From: Chamaesiphon sp.
GTDB taxonomy: Bacteria; Cyanobacteriota; Cyanobacteriia; Cyanobacteriales; Chamaesiphonaceae
NCBI GenBank assembly: GCA_026786125.1
Contig: JAJAYU010000361.1
Coordinates: 1 to 10,146, forward strand
DNA: 10,146 nt
Direction: 5' to 3'
Positions 1 through 6,980 of the stretch are shown here, piece after piece. A program made the translations under genes and the position numbers. Within the stretch, counting starts at the first letter, position 1; each line of letters starts with the position of its first letter. The notes beneath the pieces are model-generated. The model was not told where the DNA came from, did not search any database, and saw only the letters and a program-made list of their open reading frames with translations.

Positions 1-220
1 ATTCGGCATAGACTTTTGCCCCTGTAGCGTGAGTGATAGCACCACCATTGGATGTGCCGCCTAGCTGATCTTCCATGTGACCGAGATAGACACCCGCTTT
101 GTCGAGTTTGTCCCAGTTTAGTCGTCCATCAGGACCAACTTCGAGGAACCGCGCTGCTCCGTAGTGGGATGGGCTAGTACCATCGGGATGGATGAAGATA
201 ACGTGATTTCCAGTTTGCAT
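1..220 (-). CDS. Alkaline phosphatase, PhoA superfamily, N-terminal part only
   Basis: Partial gene; the visible 73 codons begin at the ATG at 220-218 and run off the left edge. The protein should hydrolyse phosphate monoesters using a metal-bound active site. Seen: a first strand followed by HPDGTSPSHY, in which Asp13 corresponds to the metal-binding Asp51 of E. coli PhoA, and the nucleophile loop GTSNGGAITHATGAKV, in which Ser57 corresponds to Ser102. The residue before the nucleophile is Thr56 rather than the Asp101 of E. coli. No signal peptide precedes the catalytic domain: Asp13 lies only 12 residues from the start, and the upstream frame closes at a TAA (268-266) with no hydrophobic stretch between. 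No clear Shine-Dalgarno sequence is present. A Pho-box array about 210 bp upstream points at this gene, suggesting induction by phosphate starvation. Family assignment is firm; localisation and total length are unknown. Confidence 0.85.
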   Translation of the reverse strand, partial: MQTGNHVIFIHPDGTSPSHYGAARFLEVGPDGRLNWDKLDKAGVYLGHMEDQLGGTSNGGAITHATGAKVYAE

Positions 221-381
221 AACGATCCAAATTTGTGTGATTGGTTGGAGATAGCGTGGAGTCTGTTACAAATGGTTTACGAGCAGTTTTAATCCAATAA
301 TTTCTATAGCTATCGATCAAACTTAGAAAATCGACTAGTGATTAGAAATTGGAGGTGATTGGTACTATTATTTTTAAGCAA

Positions 382-387
382 ATATTA
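382..387 (-). promoter_or_regulatory. Possible -10 element for the phosphatase promoter
   Basis: TAATAT on the minus strand lies 42 bp downstream of the Pho-box array. A TTGACA at 414-409 is upstream, but the 21-bp spacing is too long for a standard promoter. Activator-dependent Pho promoters often lack a proper -35 element. This is weak support in AT-rich sequence. Confidence 0.25.
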
Positions 388-429
388 CCATTCAAATCCA
401 AATTGCCATGTCAAAAAGCGCACATCAAA

Positions 430-459
430 AGATTAATGTTCGATTAAGAAGCGATTAAA
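430..459 (-). promoter_or_regulatory. Pho box (SphR-type) upstream of alkaline phosphatase
   Basis: On the minus strand three 8-bp repeats, TTTAATCG, CTTAATCG and ATTAATCT, follow one another with 3-bp spacers (CTT, AAC), a strict 11-bp period. This matches the cyanobacterial Pho box, PyTTAAPyPy(T/A) repeats with 3-bp spacing, known as the binding site of SphR, the PhoB homologue. The last position departs from T/A in the first two copies. A further copy, TTTAATCC at 474-467, is present out of register. The orientation is toward the phosphatase. The leader of roughly 150 to 200 nt that this implies is long. Confidence 0.7.
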
Positions 460-548
460 AGTTAGAGGATTAAATGGCAGGCTTTAGTAGCTTTCAAAAA
501 CTGTCGATCGCACGCCAATTCATTCGAGCTTGTCAAAATTTGCCATAT

Positions 549-2780
549 TTATTTGCTGGTGATATTTCCAGGCATCCACAAAGCTTTTTGATTGGCGATC
601 CACCGTTGGCGTTTTCTATTTGCGGCTAATTGTTGGAGATGTTGAAGATTCTGGAGTTTTTTAGCTAATCGATCGACATCAATTTTTTGGTTCCCATATC
701 GCCATGCTGTGTATAGTTGAGAAATTTCTTCGACTATTTTGGCAATTTGGGGATGCTCAGTATTTTTGATACTGAGGGCATATTCTAGTTGGGTTTGGGC
801 GGGAACTTTGGCGTTACCAGCTTTGCTCAGGCTGGCGATCATCGATCGATAGATCCGTTCGATCGGTGGTAGGGTTGCTAGTTGTTGTTGTGCTTGTTTT
901 CGGTGCCACAAATACCAAGCAATCCCACCAATAATTGCCATAATTATGACGATCGCTTTGAGGATAGTTGGATCGAAATCTTTGGGAATATCTGCTGGTG
1001 GGTTAGGTGAATTTGGTGGATTTTGCTGAGTTGGTGGTGATGAATTTTCGATCAATCGATCCCGATCTGGTTGAGGATTCGGAGGATTTGGACTAGCTTG
1101 AGCTGAAGGGGTGGTGGAAGGTGGTGGATTAAGTGTAGATTGTTGCTGGGCTTGCGCTTGGAGTTGATCAATTTGTGCTGGTGTCAGGTTAAGGACGGGA
1201 CGATCTGGAGTGGAGTCCAAATTTACCCAACCCCAGTTGGGAGAGTACATCTCTGTTTGGCTCAGAGGCTTGTCGGCGGGGCGCGGATAGAGTTTTGTCT
1301 GTGGATCGATTTGGGCTAGCTGCTCACCTGTTTTCAAGCGGCTGGGGATACCGATCGAGCGCAGCATGGAGGTGTAAACTACTGGTAGATCTTGTTTATT
1401 GCCAACTAGTTTACAGGTTTTGGTATCGTCAGGGCATTGGGCGATCAGTGCTTGAATTGATTTAGAATCGAGTGGGGGTAAATTGGCTGTATTCCTTGGT
1501 GTAGGAGGATCTTGATGGTGGTGTTTTAGGTATTCGGCGAGATAAGTAGATCGATCAAAATCAGAGTTGAGCGGCTGGGGTGAGGTGGCTAAAATTTGCT
1601 GAGTAAATTGTTGCAATTGGCTGGCAAGTTCGGGCGGGAGTTGGAGATTTTCCTGCTTAATTGGATCGGGATAGTTATTGTTATTCGGTTGTCCGAATAC
1701 TTGGCTAGCTAATTCTTGTTGATTTACTGGTGGTGTTGAATTACGATTGTTTGAGGCTGGATTGTTCTGTGATTGCTGAGATTGTTGGGCGAGGGTTTTA
1801 ATATTCTCGATCCCAGGTGGTTTGAATGAGAGATCGGGCAGACGAAAATTGGGGAGGAAGATCGCTAAAATAATCCCTAAACCGATCGAGATTGCCACTA
1901 GTTGGTTTAAGTATTTCCAAGGTAACTTTTTGTATGATAATTGCCCCTGAACTGGTAAAGATTGGATCCCGATCGGCTGGAGTGCTAATCTCGATCGATA
2001 GTCGAGCATCAAAGTGGGCATAGAGATCGTCATAAACCCACAAAATACAATTAAAAAGCCGATATTCTGAAGCCCAATATTCTGACTAATTCCAGCCGCT
2101 ACACCGATTAAAATCACACTTGTTAGGAGACAATATCCAAGGACTCGCCGACTGTAGAGATGAAAGCTCAAACCCAGATTCAGGGAGATCAAAATCCCTC
2201 CCAGTATTAATTCCACAGTTACAAATGGTCTAGACTCTAGGGGAATTTGTTTGAATATAATTGGCACAAATACACCAAGTACTAGCCCCAAACTAGCGAT
2301 CGATACTGCAATATTTAACCAATGTTTAGCGTGATGGCGACGGTACCAACTCCAAACGGCACCAACTGCTGCAAAGGGAATACCGCTCAAACTGAAATGG
2401 GTTCCTGCTGCGAAATCTAAACTGAAGACGCTAATAGCAAACATTGCTAGAGTGAGGCTCCGAAACAATAGTGATGCTTCGATCTTGGCAGGGATGGGGG
2501 TGAAATTTGGTAAGACTTCGGCAGATCGATTTACTACTGGTATTAGTGTCGCCGTGGGAATGTATTCTAAATTTACCTGAGGCAACCGCTCTGGCATCTT
2601 TTTGACTTTTTCTTCATCGACGGGGGTAATCACTGGCTCTACAGGCATCGGTGCCCGTGGATAACCGAGTGTAAATGCTTCCCGCCGCGAACTGGGCAGA
2701 TCCCGTGAGAACGATCGCAAAAACGAAGTCAGCCCATAAATTGAGCCGATTGCAACAACAGTAAAAAGAATTACGCCCAT
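549..2780 (-). CDS. Membrane protein with degenerate transglutaminase-like domain and DUF4129-like tail
   Basis: The protein has 743 residues and starts at the ATG at 2780-2778. Its layout resembles TgpA/DUF3488 transglutaminase-like membrane proteins. Hydrophobic segments lie near residues 2-20, 103-121, 131-146, 154-176, 186-207, 213-231, 238-257 and 291-310; then a soluble region of about 290 residues, one more helix near 605-625, and a cytoplasmic tail. Arg/Lys-rich loops (21-65, 146-153, 210-212, 260-290) fit a cytoplasmic side, placing the soluble region outside. Gln/Asn/Pro-rich linkers flank the core (about 330-435 and 540-600). The core shows MLRSIGIPSR (472-481) and WGWVNLDSTP (516-525), typical of transglutaminase-like folds. 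The expected catalytic Cys aligns with Lys462 and the His with Leu506; only Asp522 remains. The tail has IYRSMIASLSKAG and TAWRYG, as in DUF4129. A non-catalytic or binding role is inferred. The substrate is unknown. It follows pstB in the same direction after 206 bp; co-transcription is uncertain. Confidence 0.8.
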   Translation of the reverse strand: MGVILFTVVAIGSIYGLTSFLRSFSRDLPSSRREAFTLGYPRAPMPVEPVITPVDEEKVKKMPERLPQVNLEYIPTATLIPVVNRSAEVLPNFTPIPAKIEASLLFRSLTLAMFAISVFSLDFAAGTHFSLSGIPFAAVGAVWSWYRRHHAKHWLNIAVSIASLGLVLGVFVPIIFKQIPLESRPFVTVELILGGILISLNLGLSFHLYSRRVLGYCLLTSVILIGVAAGISQNIGLQNIGFLIVFCGFMTISMPTLMLDYRSRLALQPIGIQSLPVQGQLSYKKLPWKYLNQLVAISIGLGIILAIFLPNFRLPDLSFKPPGIENIKTLAQQSQQSQNNPASNNRNSTPPVNQQELASQVFGQPNNNNYPDPIKQENLQLPPELASQLQQFTQQILATSPQPLNSDFDRSTYLAEYLKHHHQDPPTPRNTANLPPLDSKSIQALIAQCPDDTKTCKLVGNKQDLPVVYTSMLRSIGIPSRLKTGEQLAQIDPQTKLYPRPADKPLSQTEMYSPNWGWVNLDSTPDRPVLNLTPAQIDQLQAQAQQQSTLNPPPSTTPSAQASPNPPNPQPDRDRLIENSSPPTQQNPPNSPNPPADIPKDFDPTILKAIVIIMAIIGGIAWYLWHRKQAQQQLATLPPIERIYRSMIASLSKAGNAKVPAQTQLEYALSIKNTEHPQIAKIVEEISQLYTAWRYGNQKIDVDRLAKKLQNLQHLQQLAANRKRQRWIANQKALWMPGNITSK

Positions 2781-2986
2781 GATTTTATCGATCTTAACTC
2801 TGAACTAAAGTGACTCGATCGCAGCCAGTCTATTTAATGTACCCAAATTGAGTAGCACAGATTGGGTATGACCCCTATGTGACTTATTTTGGCTTCAGTT
2901 ATCAGTTAAGCAGATTCAAAGTTGATCTCTACTGTTTGATTAAACAATCGATCTATCCCAGCATTCTCAGACTGAGAATTATTCGA
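2781..2986. other. Spacer between pstB and the transglutaminase-like gene
   Basis: This spacer holds a 17-bp dyad just after the pstB stop and a second inverted repeat (TACCCAA at 2840-2846 with TTGGGTA at 2862-2868, 15-nt loop). Neither is followed by a clear T run on the minus strand. I see no good -35/-10 pair for the downstream gene and no Pho-box array with 11-bp period. It is therefore unclear whether the downstream gene has its own promoter. Confidence 0.5.
2963..2979. repeat. Perfect 17-bp dyad after pstB
   Basis: ATTCTCAG and CTGAGAAT form perfect arms around a single central A, beginning 8 bp after the pstB stop codon in the reading direction. As RNA it could form a 7-bp stem with a 3-nt loop. 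No U-rich tract follows, so an intrinsic terminator is not well supported. It could instead be an mRNA-stabilising hairpin or a protein-binding dyad. Confidence 0.45.
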
Positions 2987-3790
2987 CTATCCAAATCTAC
3001 CAGAGACATAATCATTGGTGCGGGTATCGACGGGGAATGAGAAAATCTGTTTGGTTTCGCCAAATTCTACCATCCGCCCAATCCGACTTTCATCGGTGCT
3101 AAAAAAGGCGGTATAGTCAGAAATTCGCGCTGCTTGCTGCATATTGTGAGTGACGATCGCGATCGTCAATTCGTTGCGTAAACTGTGCATCAATTCTTCA
3201 ATTTTCATCGTCGCCACTGGATCTAGTGCCGAGCAAGGCTCATCCATGAGTAGTACTTGTGGCTTAACGGCTAAGGCACGAGCAATACACAATCTCTGTT
3301 GCTGTCCACCGGACAATCCTAGTGCAGATTTGTGGAGTTTATCCTTGACTTCGTTCCACAAAGCTGCACCCTGCAAGGCAGATTCTACCACGAGATCGAG
3401 ATCCGATCGACGCACTTTTTCTTCCCCAATTTTGACTCCATAGGCAACATTTTCATAGATAGTCATAGGGAAAGGATTTGGCTTCTGAAATACCATCCCG
3501 ATCTGTCGTCGCAGTTGATTGAGATTGACTTGAGGATGATAGATATCTTGTCCGTAGAATTCAACTTGTCCCTCAGTCTTCACTTTTCCTTCTAGTTCAC
3601 CAATCCGATTCAGTGCTTTGATAAAAGTGGACTTACCACAACCAGATGGCCCAATAATCGCAGTAACTTTATTCTGAAAGATACTCATATTAACATTTTC
3701 CAATGCTCTAGAGATACCATAGAAAAAGCTTAGATTGTTTACCTGAATAGCAGTCTTGATGCTTGAGTTAGATTGATTAAGTGTGTCCAT
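2987..3790 (-). CDS. pstB: Phosphate ABC transporter ATP-binding protein PstB
   Basis: This is the ATPase of the phosphate importer; a PstB dimer on the cytoplasmic face drives the PstC/PstA channel. The 267 residues start at the ATG at 3790-3788, a normal length for the family. All ABC motifs are intact: Walker A GPSGCGKST (47-55), Q-loop FQKP (Gln102), signature LSGGQQQR (159-166), Walker B VLLMDEP (179-185), D-loop SALDP (187-191) and H-loop His215. NPFPMTIYENVAYGVK (105-120) is characteristic of PstB and separates it from other ABC ATPases. It is the last gene of the left pst operon, 95 bp after pstA, a wider gap than the other junctions in this operon. No Shine-Dalgarno sequence lies directly before the ATG; a GGGGGAG sits about 49 bp upstream, too far to serve this start. 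No phoU follows. Confidence 0.97.
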   Translation of the reverse strand: MDTLNQSNSSIKTAIQVNNLSFFYGISRALENVNMSIFQNKVTAIIGPSGCGKSTFIKALNRIGELEGKVKTEGQVEFYGQDIYHPQVNLNQLRRQIGMVFQKPNPFPMTIYENVAYGVKIGEEKVRRSDLDLVVESALQGAALWNEVKDKLHKSALGLSGGQQQRLCIARALAVKPQVLLMDEPCSALDPVATMKIEELMHSLRNELTIAIVTHNMQQAARISDYTAFFSTDESRIGRMVEFGETKQIFSFPVDTRTNDYVSGRFG

Positions 3791-3853
3791 AAAATTGAAA
3801 TTAAATATTTAGTATTAACGAAAACAACGTATCTAAATCTCCCCCTAATAATC

Positions 3854-3874
3854 TATCAATTATCAATTATCAAT
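3854..3874. repeat. Heptamer tandem repeat (TATCAAT)3 between pstA and pstB
   Basis: Three perfect head-to-tail copies of TATCAAT (ATTGATA on the coding strand) fill 21 bp of the pstA-pstB spacer, followed by a degenerate TAATTAA. Short tandemly repeated heptamers (STRR-type) are widespread in cyanobacterial intergenic DNA. Here the repeat lies inside an operon and would be transcribed. It is likely to vary in copy number between strains. Confidence 0.8.
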
Positions 3875-3885
3875 TAATTAAATTT

Positions 3886-4752
3886 CTATCTGGCGCGGCT
3901 AGAAAATAATCGAGCGGAGATATTAATTAATAAAACGATACTAAGCAGGAAAAAAGAGGCTGTCCAAACTAATTGATTTTTAACTGGATCGGGGTCGTTG
4001 TAGAGATTGAAAATTAAAATAGGTAAAGAAGCCGTTGGACTCAACAGATTATCAGCCCAATCTTGGGTAAACAGAGCCGTAAACAGTAGCGGTGCTGTCT
4101 CCCCGATCCCACGGGAGATCGCCAGCAATACTCCAGTAACTAATGCTGGTAGAGCCGTTGGTAGAATAACTCTAGCGATCATTTGAAATCTACTACCACC
4201 CAAACCAGATGAAGCTAGTCGAAGGTTAGTGGGGACTAGTTTCAAAACTTCTTCAGTTGTCAGTGCGATAATTGGCAACATTAATATTGCTAAAGCAATC
4301 CCACCAGCCAAGGCACTATAACTAAAATCAAATAATTTCTTACTAGTTAACACAACCGCATCGTAAGTAAAAATCCCCACAACGATCGAGGGAACTCCGG
4401 TTAAGATCGTATTCAAAAATTTGATCGTTCGATTGATTTTACTATCAGGCGCATATTCGGCTAAATAGATCCCTGTGGCAATCCCAATTGGAATACTTAA
4501 TAGTGATGCAATGGTAATCATGGTCAATGTGCCCACAACTGCATTGGCAAAACCCTCATCAATGATCGGCTTGCTAAACATGGTGGCGGTGAGTCCAGGC
4601 AATCCTTTGGAGATGATATTCCACAATACTGAAATCAGCGGTGACATGCCGATGATCGTCAGGATTAGTGCTAAAACAGTCATACCCCGATCGAATAAAC
4701 TTCGCAACGGGGATAATGGCGTAATTAATTTAGTAGTTTGTGAGTTTTTCAT
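3886..4752 (-). CDS. pstA: Phosphate ABC transporter permease PstA (left operon)
   Basis: This inner-membrane permease pairs with PstC to form the phosphate channel. I chose the ATG at 4752-4750, giving 288 residues; a TTG immediately before it is in frame but is less likely as the start. About six hydrophobic helices are visible, with first and last near residues 24-47 and 262-282. The cytoplasmic coupling loop that contacts PstB is recognisable around 166-200 (TTEEVLKLVPTNLRLASSGLG, then SRFQMIARVILP). ISRGIGETAPLLFTALF (212-228) is the PstA hallmark, and Arg214 corresponds to the Arg220 reported as essential in E. coli PstA. The ATG lies 3 bp beyond the pstC stop, implying translational coupling. 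The only upstream purine-rich sequence is the weak GGCGAG within the end of pstC. Confidence 0.95.
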   Translation of the reverse strand: MKNSQTTKLITPLSPLRSLFDRGMTVLALILTIIGMSPLISVLWNIISKGLPGLTATMFSKPIIDEGFANAVVGTLTMITIASLLSIPIGIATGIYLAEYAPDSKINRTIKFLNTILTGVPSIVVGIFTYDAVVLTSKKLFDFSYSALAGGIALAILMLPIIALTTEEVLKLVPTNLRLASSGLGGSRFQMIARVILPTALPALVTGVLLAISRGIGETAPLLFTALFTQDWADNLLSPTASLPILIFNLYNDPDPVKNQLVWTASFFLLSIVLLINISARLFSSRAR

Positions 4753-4755
4753 CAA

Positions 4756-5733
4756 TTATTTCTCGCCGCCTTCGACCAATTTAACTAAGCTGATGGCTCC
4801 AATATTTACAAATAGAGTGATCGCAAACAAGATCAGCACTAGGTAAGTCAGTGCGCCAACATGAATATCCTCTTGAGCCTCGGCAAATGTATTTGCTAAG
4901 ATTGCGGGAATCGAGTAAGCAGGGGCAAAGATTGACGGGCTAATATTTTCGGTATTACCAATCACCATTGTGACAGCCATTGTCTCACCCAATGCTCGAC
5001 CTAAGGCTAACATCACGCCGCCGACAATCCCCGAAAAAGCTTTGGGTAAAACTACGCGAAAGATTGTTTCCCAGCGGGTAGATCCCAACGCCATCGAACC
5101 AGTGCGGAGGTAAGTGGGCACAACTAACAGTACTTCTCGGCTGACAGCAGCCACAGTGGGTAAAATCATGATCGCCAATAATATTCCCGCTGTCAGTAGT
5201 CCAGATCCCGACGGTTCAGTACTAAATAACGGAATATGCTTAAATTTGGCATGGAGCAACTGTTGAATCGGCAGTAGGATCGGAATCAGGGTATAAAAGC
5301 CCCACAATCCAAACACCACACTCGGCACCGCTGCTAGTAACTCGATCGTAAAGGCAACTGTCGATCGCAACCACTTCGGCAACAAGTCTTCACTGGTGAT
5401 AATTGCGACAGCCAAACCGACTGGCACCGCAAAGATCAACGAGATCAAACCACTGCCAAGGGTGCCATAAATCAACGGTAAAGCACCAAACTTGAGGTCT
5501 GGTACGTTCCAATCCCGACCAGCTAAAAAGCCCCACCCGAACTGTTTGATTGCGGGTAAGGCGTGTCCAGTAATAGTCCAGCCCATCAACAACAGGATCC
5601 CCACCGATACTCCGCTAGCAGCATAGATCAGATAGCGGAATAGTCGATCGGCTCGATCTGGCTTAGAATGACGATTACGCCTAGCCAAATTATTAGTGAT
5701 TGGCGTAGGCATAGATTTTTCAGAGAATGACAT
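4756..5733 (-). CDS. pstC: Phosphate ABC transporter permease PstC (left operon)
   Basis: This is the partner permease of PstA in the high-affinity phosphate importer. The 325 residues start at the ATG at 5733-5731; an alternative Met8 (ATG at 5712-5710) would remove only a hydrophilic tail. A basic N-terminus (RRNRHSKPDRADRLFR) precedes the first helix at about 34-57, consistent with a cytoplasmic N-terminus, and further helices follow to about residue 318. The coupling loop spans about 199-232 (REVLLVVPTYLRTGSMALG, then TRWETIFRVVLP). ALGRALGETMAV (243-254) carries Arg246 and Glu250, matching the residues reported as important in E. coli PstC. It lies 14 bp after pstS and 3 bp before pstA. 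No obvious Shine-Dalgarno sequence is present. Confidence 0.95.
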   Translation of the reverse strand: MSFSEKSMPTPITNNLARRNRHSKPDRADRLFRYLIYAASGVSVGILLLMGWTITGHALPAIKQFGWGFLAGRDWNVPDLKFGALPLIYGTLGSGLISLIFAVPVGLAVAIITSEDLLPKWLRSTVAFTIELLAAVPSVVFGLWGFYTLIPILLPIQQLLHAKFKHIPLFSTEPSGSGLLTAGILLAIMILPTVAAVSREVLLVVPTYLRTGSMALGSTRWETIFRVVLPKAFSGIVGGVMLALGRALGETMAVTMVIGNTENISPSIFAPAYSIPAILANTFAEAQEDIHVGALTYLVLILFAITLFVNIGAISLVKLVEGGEK

Positions 5734-5747
5734 TAGTTAGATCTAGA

Positions 5748-6773
5748 TTACTTCACGCCAGATTCAACAGCTGCGATCGCCCGTGCAGCGACGCTAGCAG
5801 GGATTGAAGTGTAGTTAAGATCGTCATTAAATTGCTGACCACTAGTGAGCATCCATTTCACCATTGTCTTGATGGCTTTAGCTTTATTTGGATCTTTTTG
5901 GGTTTTAGGAATCAGTAACCAAGTCAAGCCCACAATTGGATAACCTTGAGCAGAGTTGATATCAAATGCACGGAAATTTGCGGGGAACTGGACATCAGCT
6001 AAGGCTTGATTCGCAGTCTTTAAGGATGGAGCAACGTACTGTCCGCGCCCATTTTGGACTGATGCTGAGGAGAGTCCACTTTTGAGTGCAAAGTCATACT
6101 CGACATAACCGATCGAACCTGGTGTTTGTTTGAGCGAAGCTGCCACGCCAGGATTACCTTTACCTTTGAGGAAACCAGATGGCCATTTTGGTTCTTTACT
6201 AGCCCCAACTGCGGACTTGAATGCTGGGCTAACCGCACTCATGTGGTTGGAAAAGATAAATGATGTTCCACTACCATCAGCTCTGACCGCAGGCTTAATC
6301 GCACTGCTAGGTAGGGCAGCACCCTTATTTGTTTGGGCGATCGCTGGATCGTTCCAGGTGGTGATTTTACCTGTAAAAATGCCTGCTAAAGCTGCATTAG
6401 AAAGCTTGAGATTCTTGACTCCAGGCAAGTTGTAAGCTACCGATACAGCACCACCAGCGGTAGGAATCAAGAGGACACCACCTTTGACCTTGGCCATTTC
6501 GCCATCGGTCATCGCGGCATCACTAGCCCCAAAATCTACTGTACCCGCGATCGTTTGCTTGATACCACCACCACTACCAATACTTTGATAATTAACCTTT
6601 ATATCTGGATGAGCTTTTCGCATCTCCCGCACGTATCTCTCATATAGTGGCTGCGGAAAAGTTGCGCCAGCACCACTAAGTGTCACATTAGCCCATGCTG
6701 CTAGTTGCGTGCCAAATACCGATACTGCAACTACAGAGAGAGTGGTCAGGCGACCAAATTTTTTCAATAACAT
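5748..6773 (-). CDS. pstS: Periplasmic phosphate-binding protein PstS, Sec-secreted form
   Basis: This soluble receptor binds phosphate and docks on PstC/PstA. I chose the ATG at 6773-6771 (341 residues) because it begins a classical Sec signal peptide: basic MLLKKFGR, then a hydrophobic core, then AWA before the likely cut at Ala28/Asn29. An in-frame TTG at 6848-6846 would add 25 residues ahead of this signal and is unlikely. There is no lipobox Cys, and the whole protein lacks cysteine. Phosphate-binding loops are intact: GATFP (36-40), SIGSGGG (64-70), DFGASD (80-85) and RADGSGTS (164-171). It is the first gene of the left operon, 14 bp before pstC. A Pho-box array 119 bp upstream faces it, so induction under phosphate limitation is expected. 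It could belong to the PstS or the SphX subgroup; a tree would settle this. Confidence 0.95.
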   Translation of the reverse strand: MLLKKFGRLTTLSVVAVSVFGTQLAAWANVTLSGAGATFPQPLYERYVREMRKAHPDIKVNYQSIGSGGGIKQTIAGTVDFGASDAAMTDGEMAKVKGGVLLIPTAGGAVSVAYNLPGVKNLKLSNAALAGIFTGKITTWNDPAIAQTNKGAALPSSAIKPAVRADGSGTSFIFSNHMSAVSPAFKSAVGASKEPKWPSGFLKGKGNPGVAASLKQTPGSIGYVEYDFALKSGLSSASVQNGRGQYVAPSLKTANQALADVQFPANFRAFDINSAQGYPIVGLTWLLIPKTQKDPNKAKAIKTMVKWMLTSGQQFNDDLNYTSIPASVAARAIAAVESGVK

Positions 6774-6876
6774 TGGTAAAATTGTCAAGTTTATATAAAA
6801 CACACCGATCTCAAAAACTACCAGCTTTAACAATTGCTTTTTGGACAAATTGTTGGCTTATTTTGATACCAGAAGC

Positions 6877-6882
6877 ATCTTA
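6877..6882 (-). promoter_or_regulatory. Candidate -10 element for the left pstS operon
   Basis: TAAGAT on the minus strand begins 9 bp after the last Pho repeat. The Pho-box array thus covers the place where a -35 element would be, as expected for a PhoB/SphR-activated promoter that lacks its own -35. The implied leader to the ATG at 6773 is about 100 nt. Confidence 0.4.
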
Positions 6883-6891
6883 CCGCAACCT

Positions 6892-6932
6892 TCTTTAAGC
6901 CTCCATCCTCATCGGGTTAACATCTGGTTAAG
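6892..6932 (-). promoter_or_regulatory. Pho box (SphR-type) for the left pstS operon
   Basis: On the minus strand four 8-bp units lie in exact 11-bp register: CTTAACCA (6932-6925), GTTAACCC (6921-6914), a degenerate GAGGATGG (6910-6903) and CTTAAAGA (6899-6892). The spacers are GAT, GAT and AGG. The first two match the cyanobacterial Pho-box consensus PyTTAAPyPy(T/A) closely: CTTAACCA is a perfect match, and GTTAACCC differs at its first and last positions. The array points to the left operon. Confidence 0.75.
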
Positions 6933-6980
6933 CTTGATTCAGACGATCGATCTACATCATAAAACGGTGTCAAATTTAGA

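Larger units (their letters stand above)
221..548. other. Gene-free region between phosphatase and transglutaminase-like gene
   Basis: This is an AT-rich stretch of 328 bp with no convincing coding sequence on either strand. It contains the Pho-box array at 430-459 (with an imperfect extra repeat to 474) and a possible promoter reading left toward the phosphatase. The first 16 codons upstream of the phosphatase ATG are open in frame but lack an ATG, and they do not resemble a signal peptide. I see no hairpin followed by a T tract that would end transcription from the upstream transglutaminase-like gene, so read-through into the phosphatase is possible. Confidence 0.6.

Noticed and set aside
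2840..2868. Inverted repeat TACCCAA/TTGGGTA as a terminator of the left pst operon
   Set aside because: The stem is only 7 bp with a 15-nt loop and no T tract follows, so it is not convincing.
2880..2950. Pho-box-like TTTAATCA and CTTAACTG before the transglutaminase-like gene
   Set aside because: The two matches are 34 bp apart and the units between them do not fit; there is no 11-bp array.
4475..4846. Open frame of 123 codons on the plus strand across the pstC-pstA junction
   Set aside because: It lies antisense to two well-supported permease genes, shows no recognisable family and spans their boundary.
6774..6848. A 25-residue N-terminal extension of the left PstS from a TTG start
   Set aside because: It would place a hydrophobic segment ahead of a complete, well-formed signal peptide that begins at the ATG at 6773.
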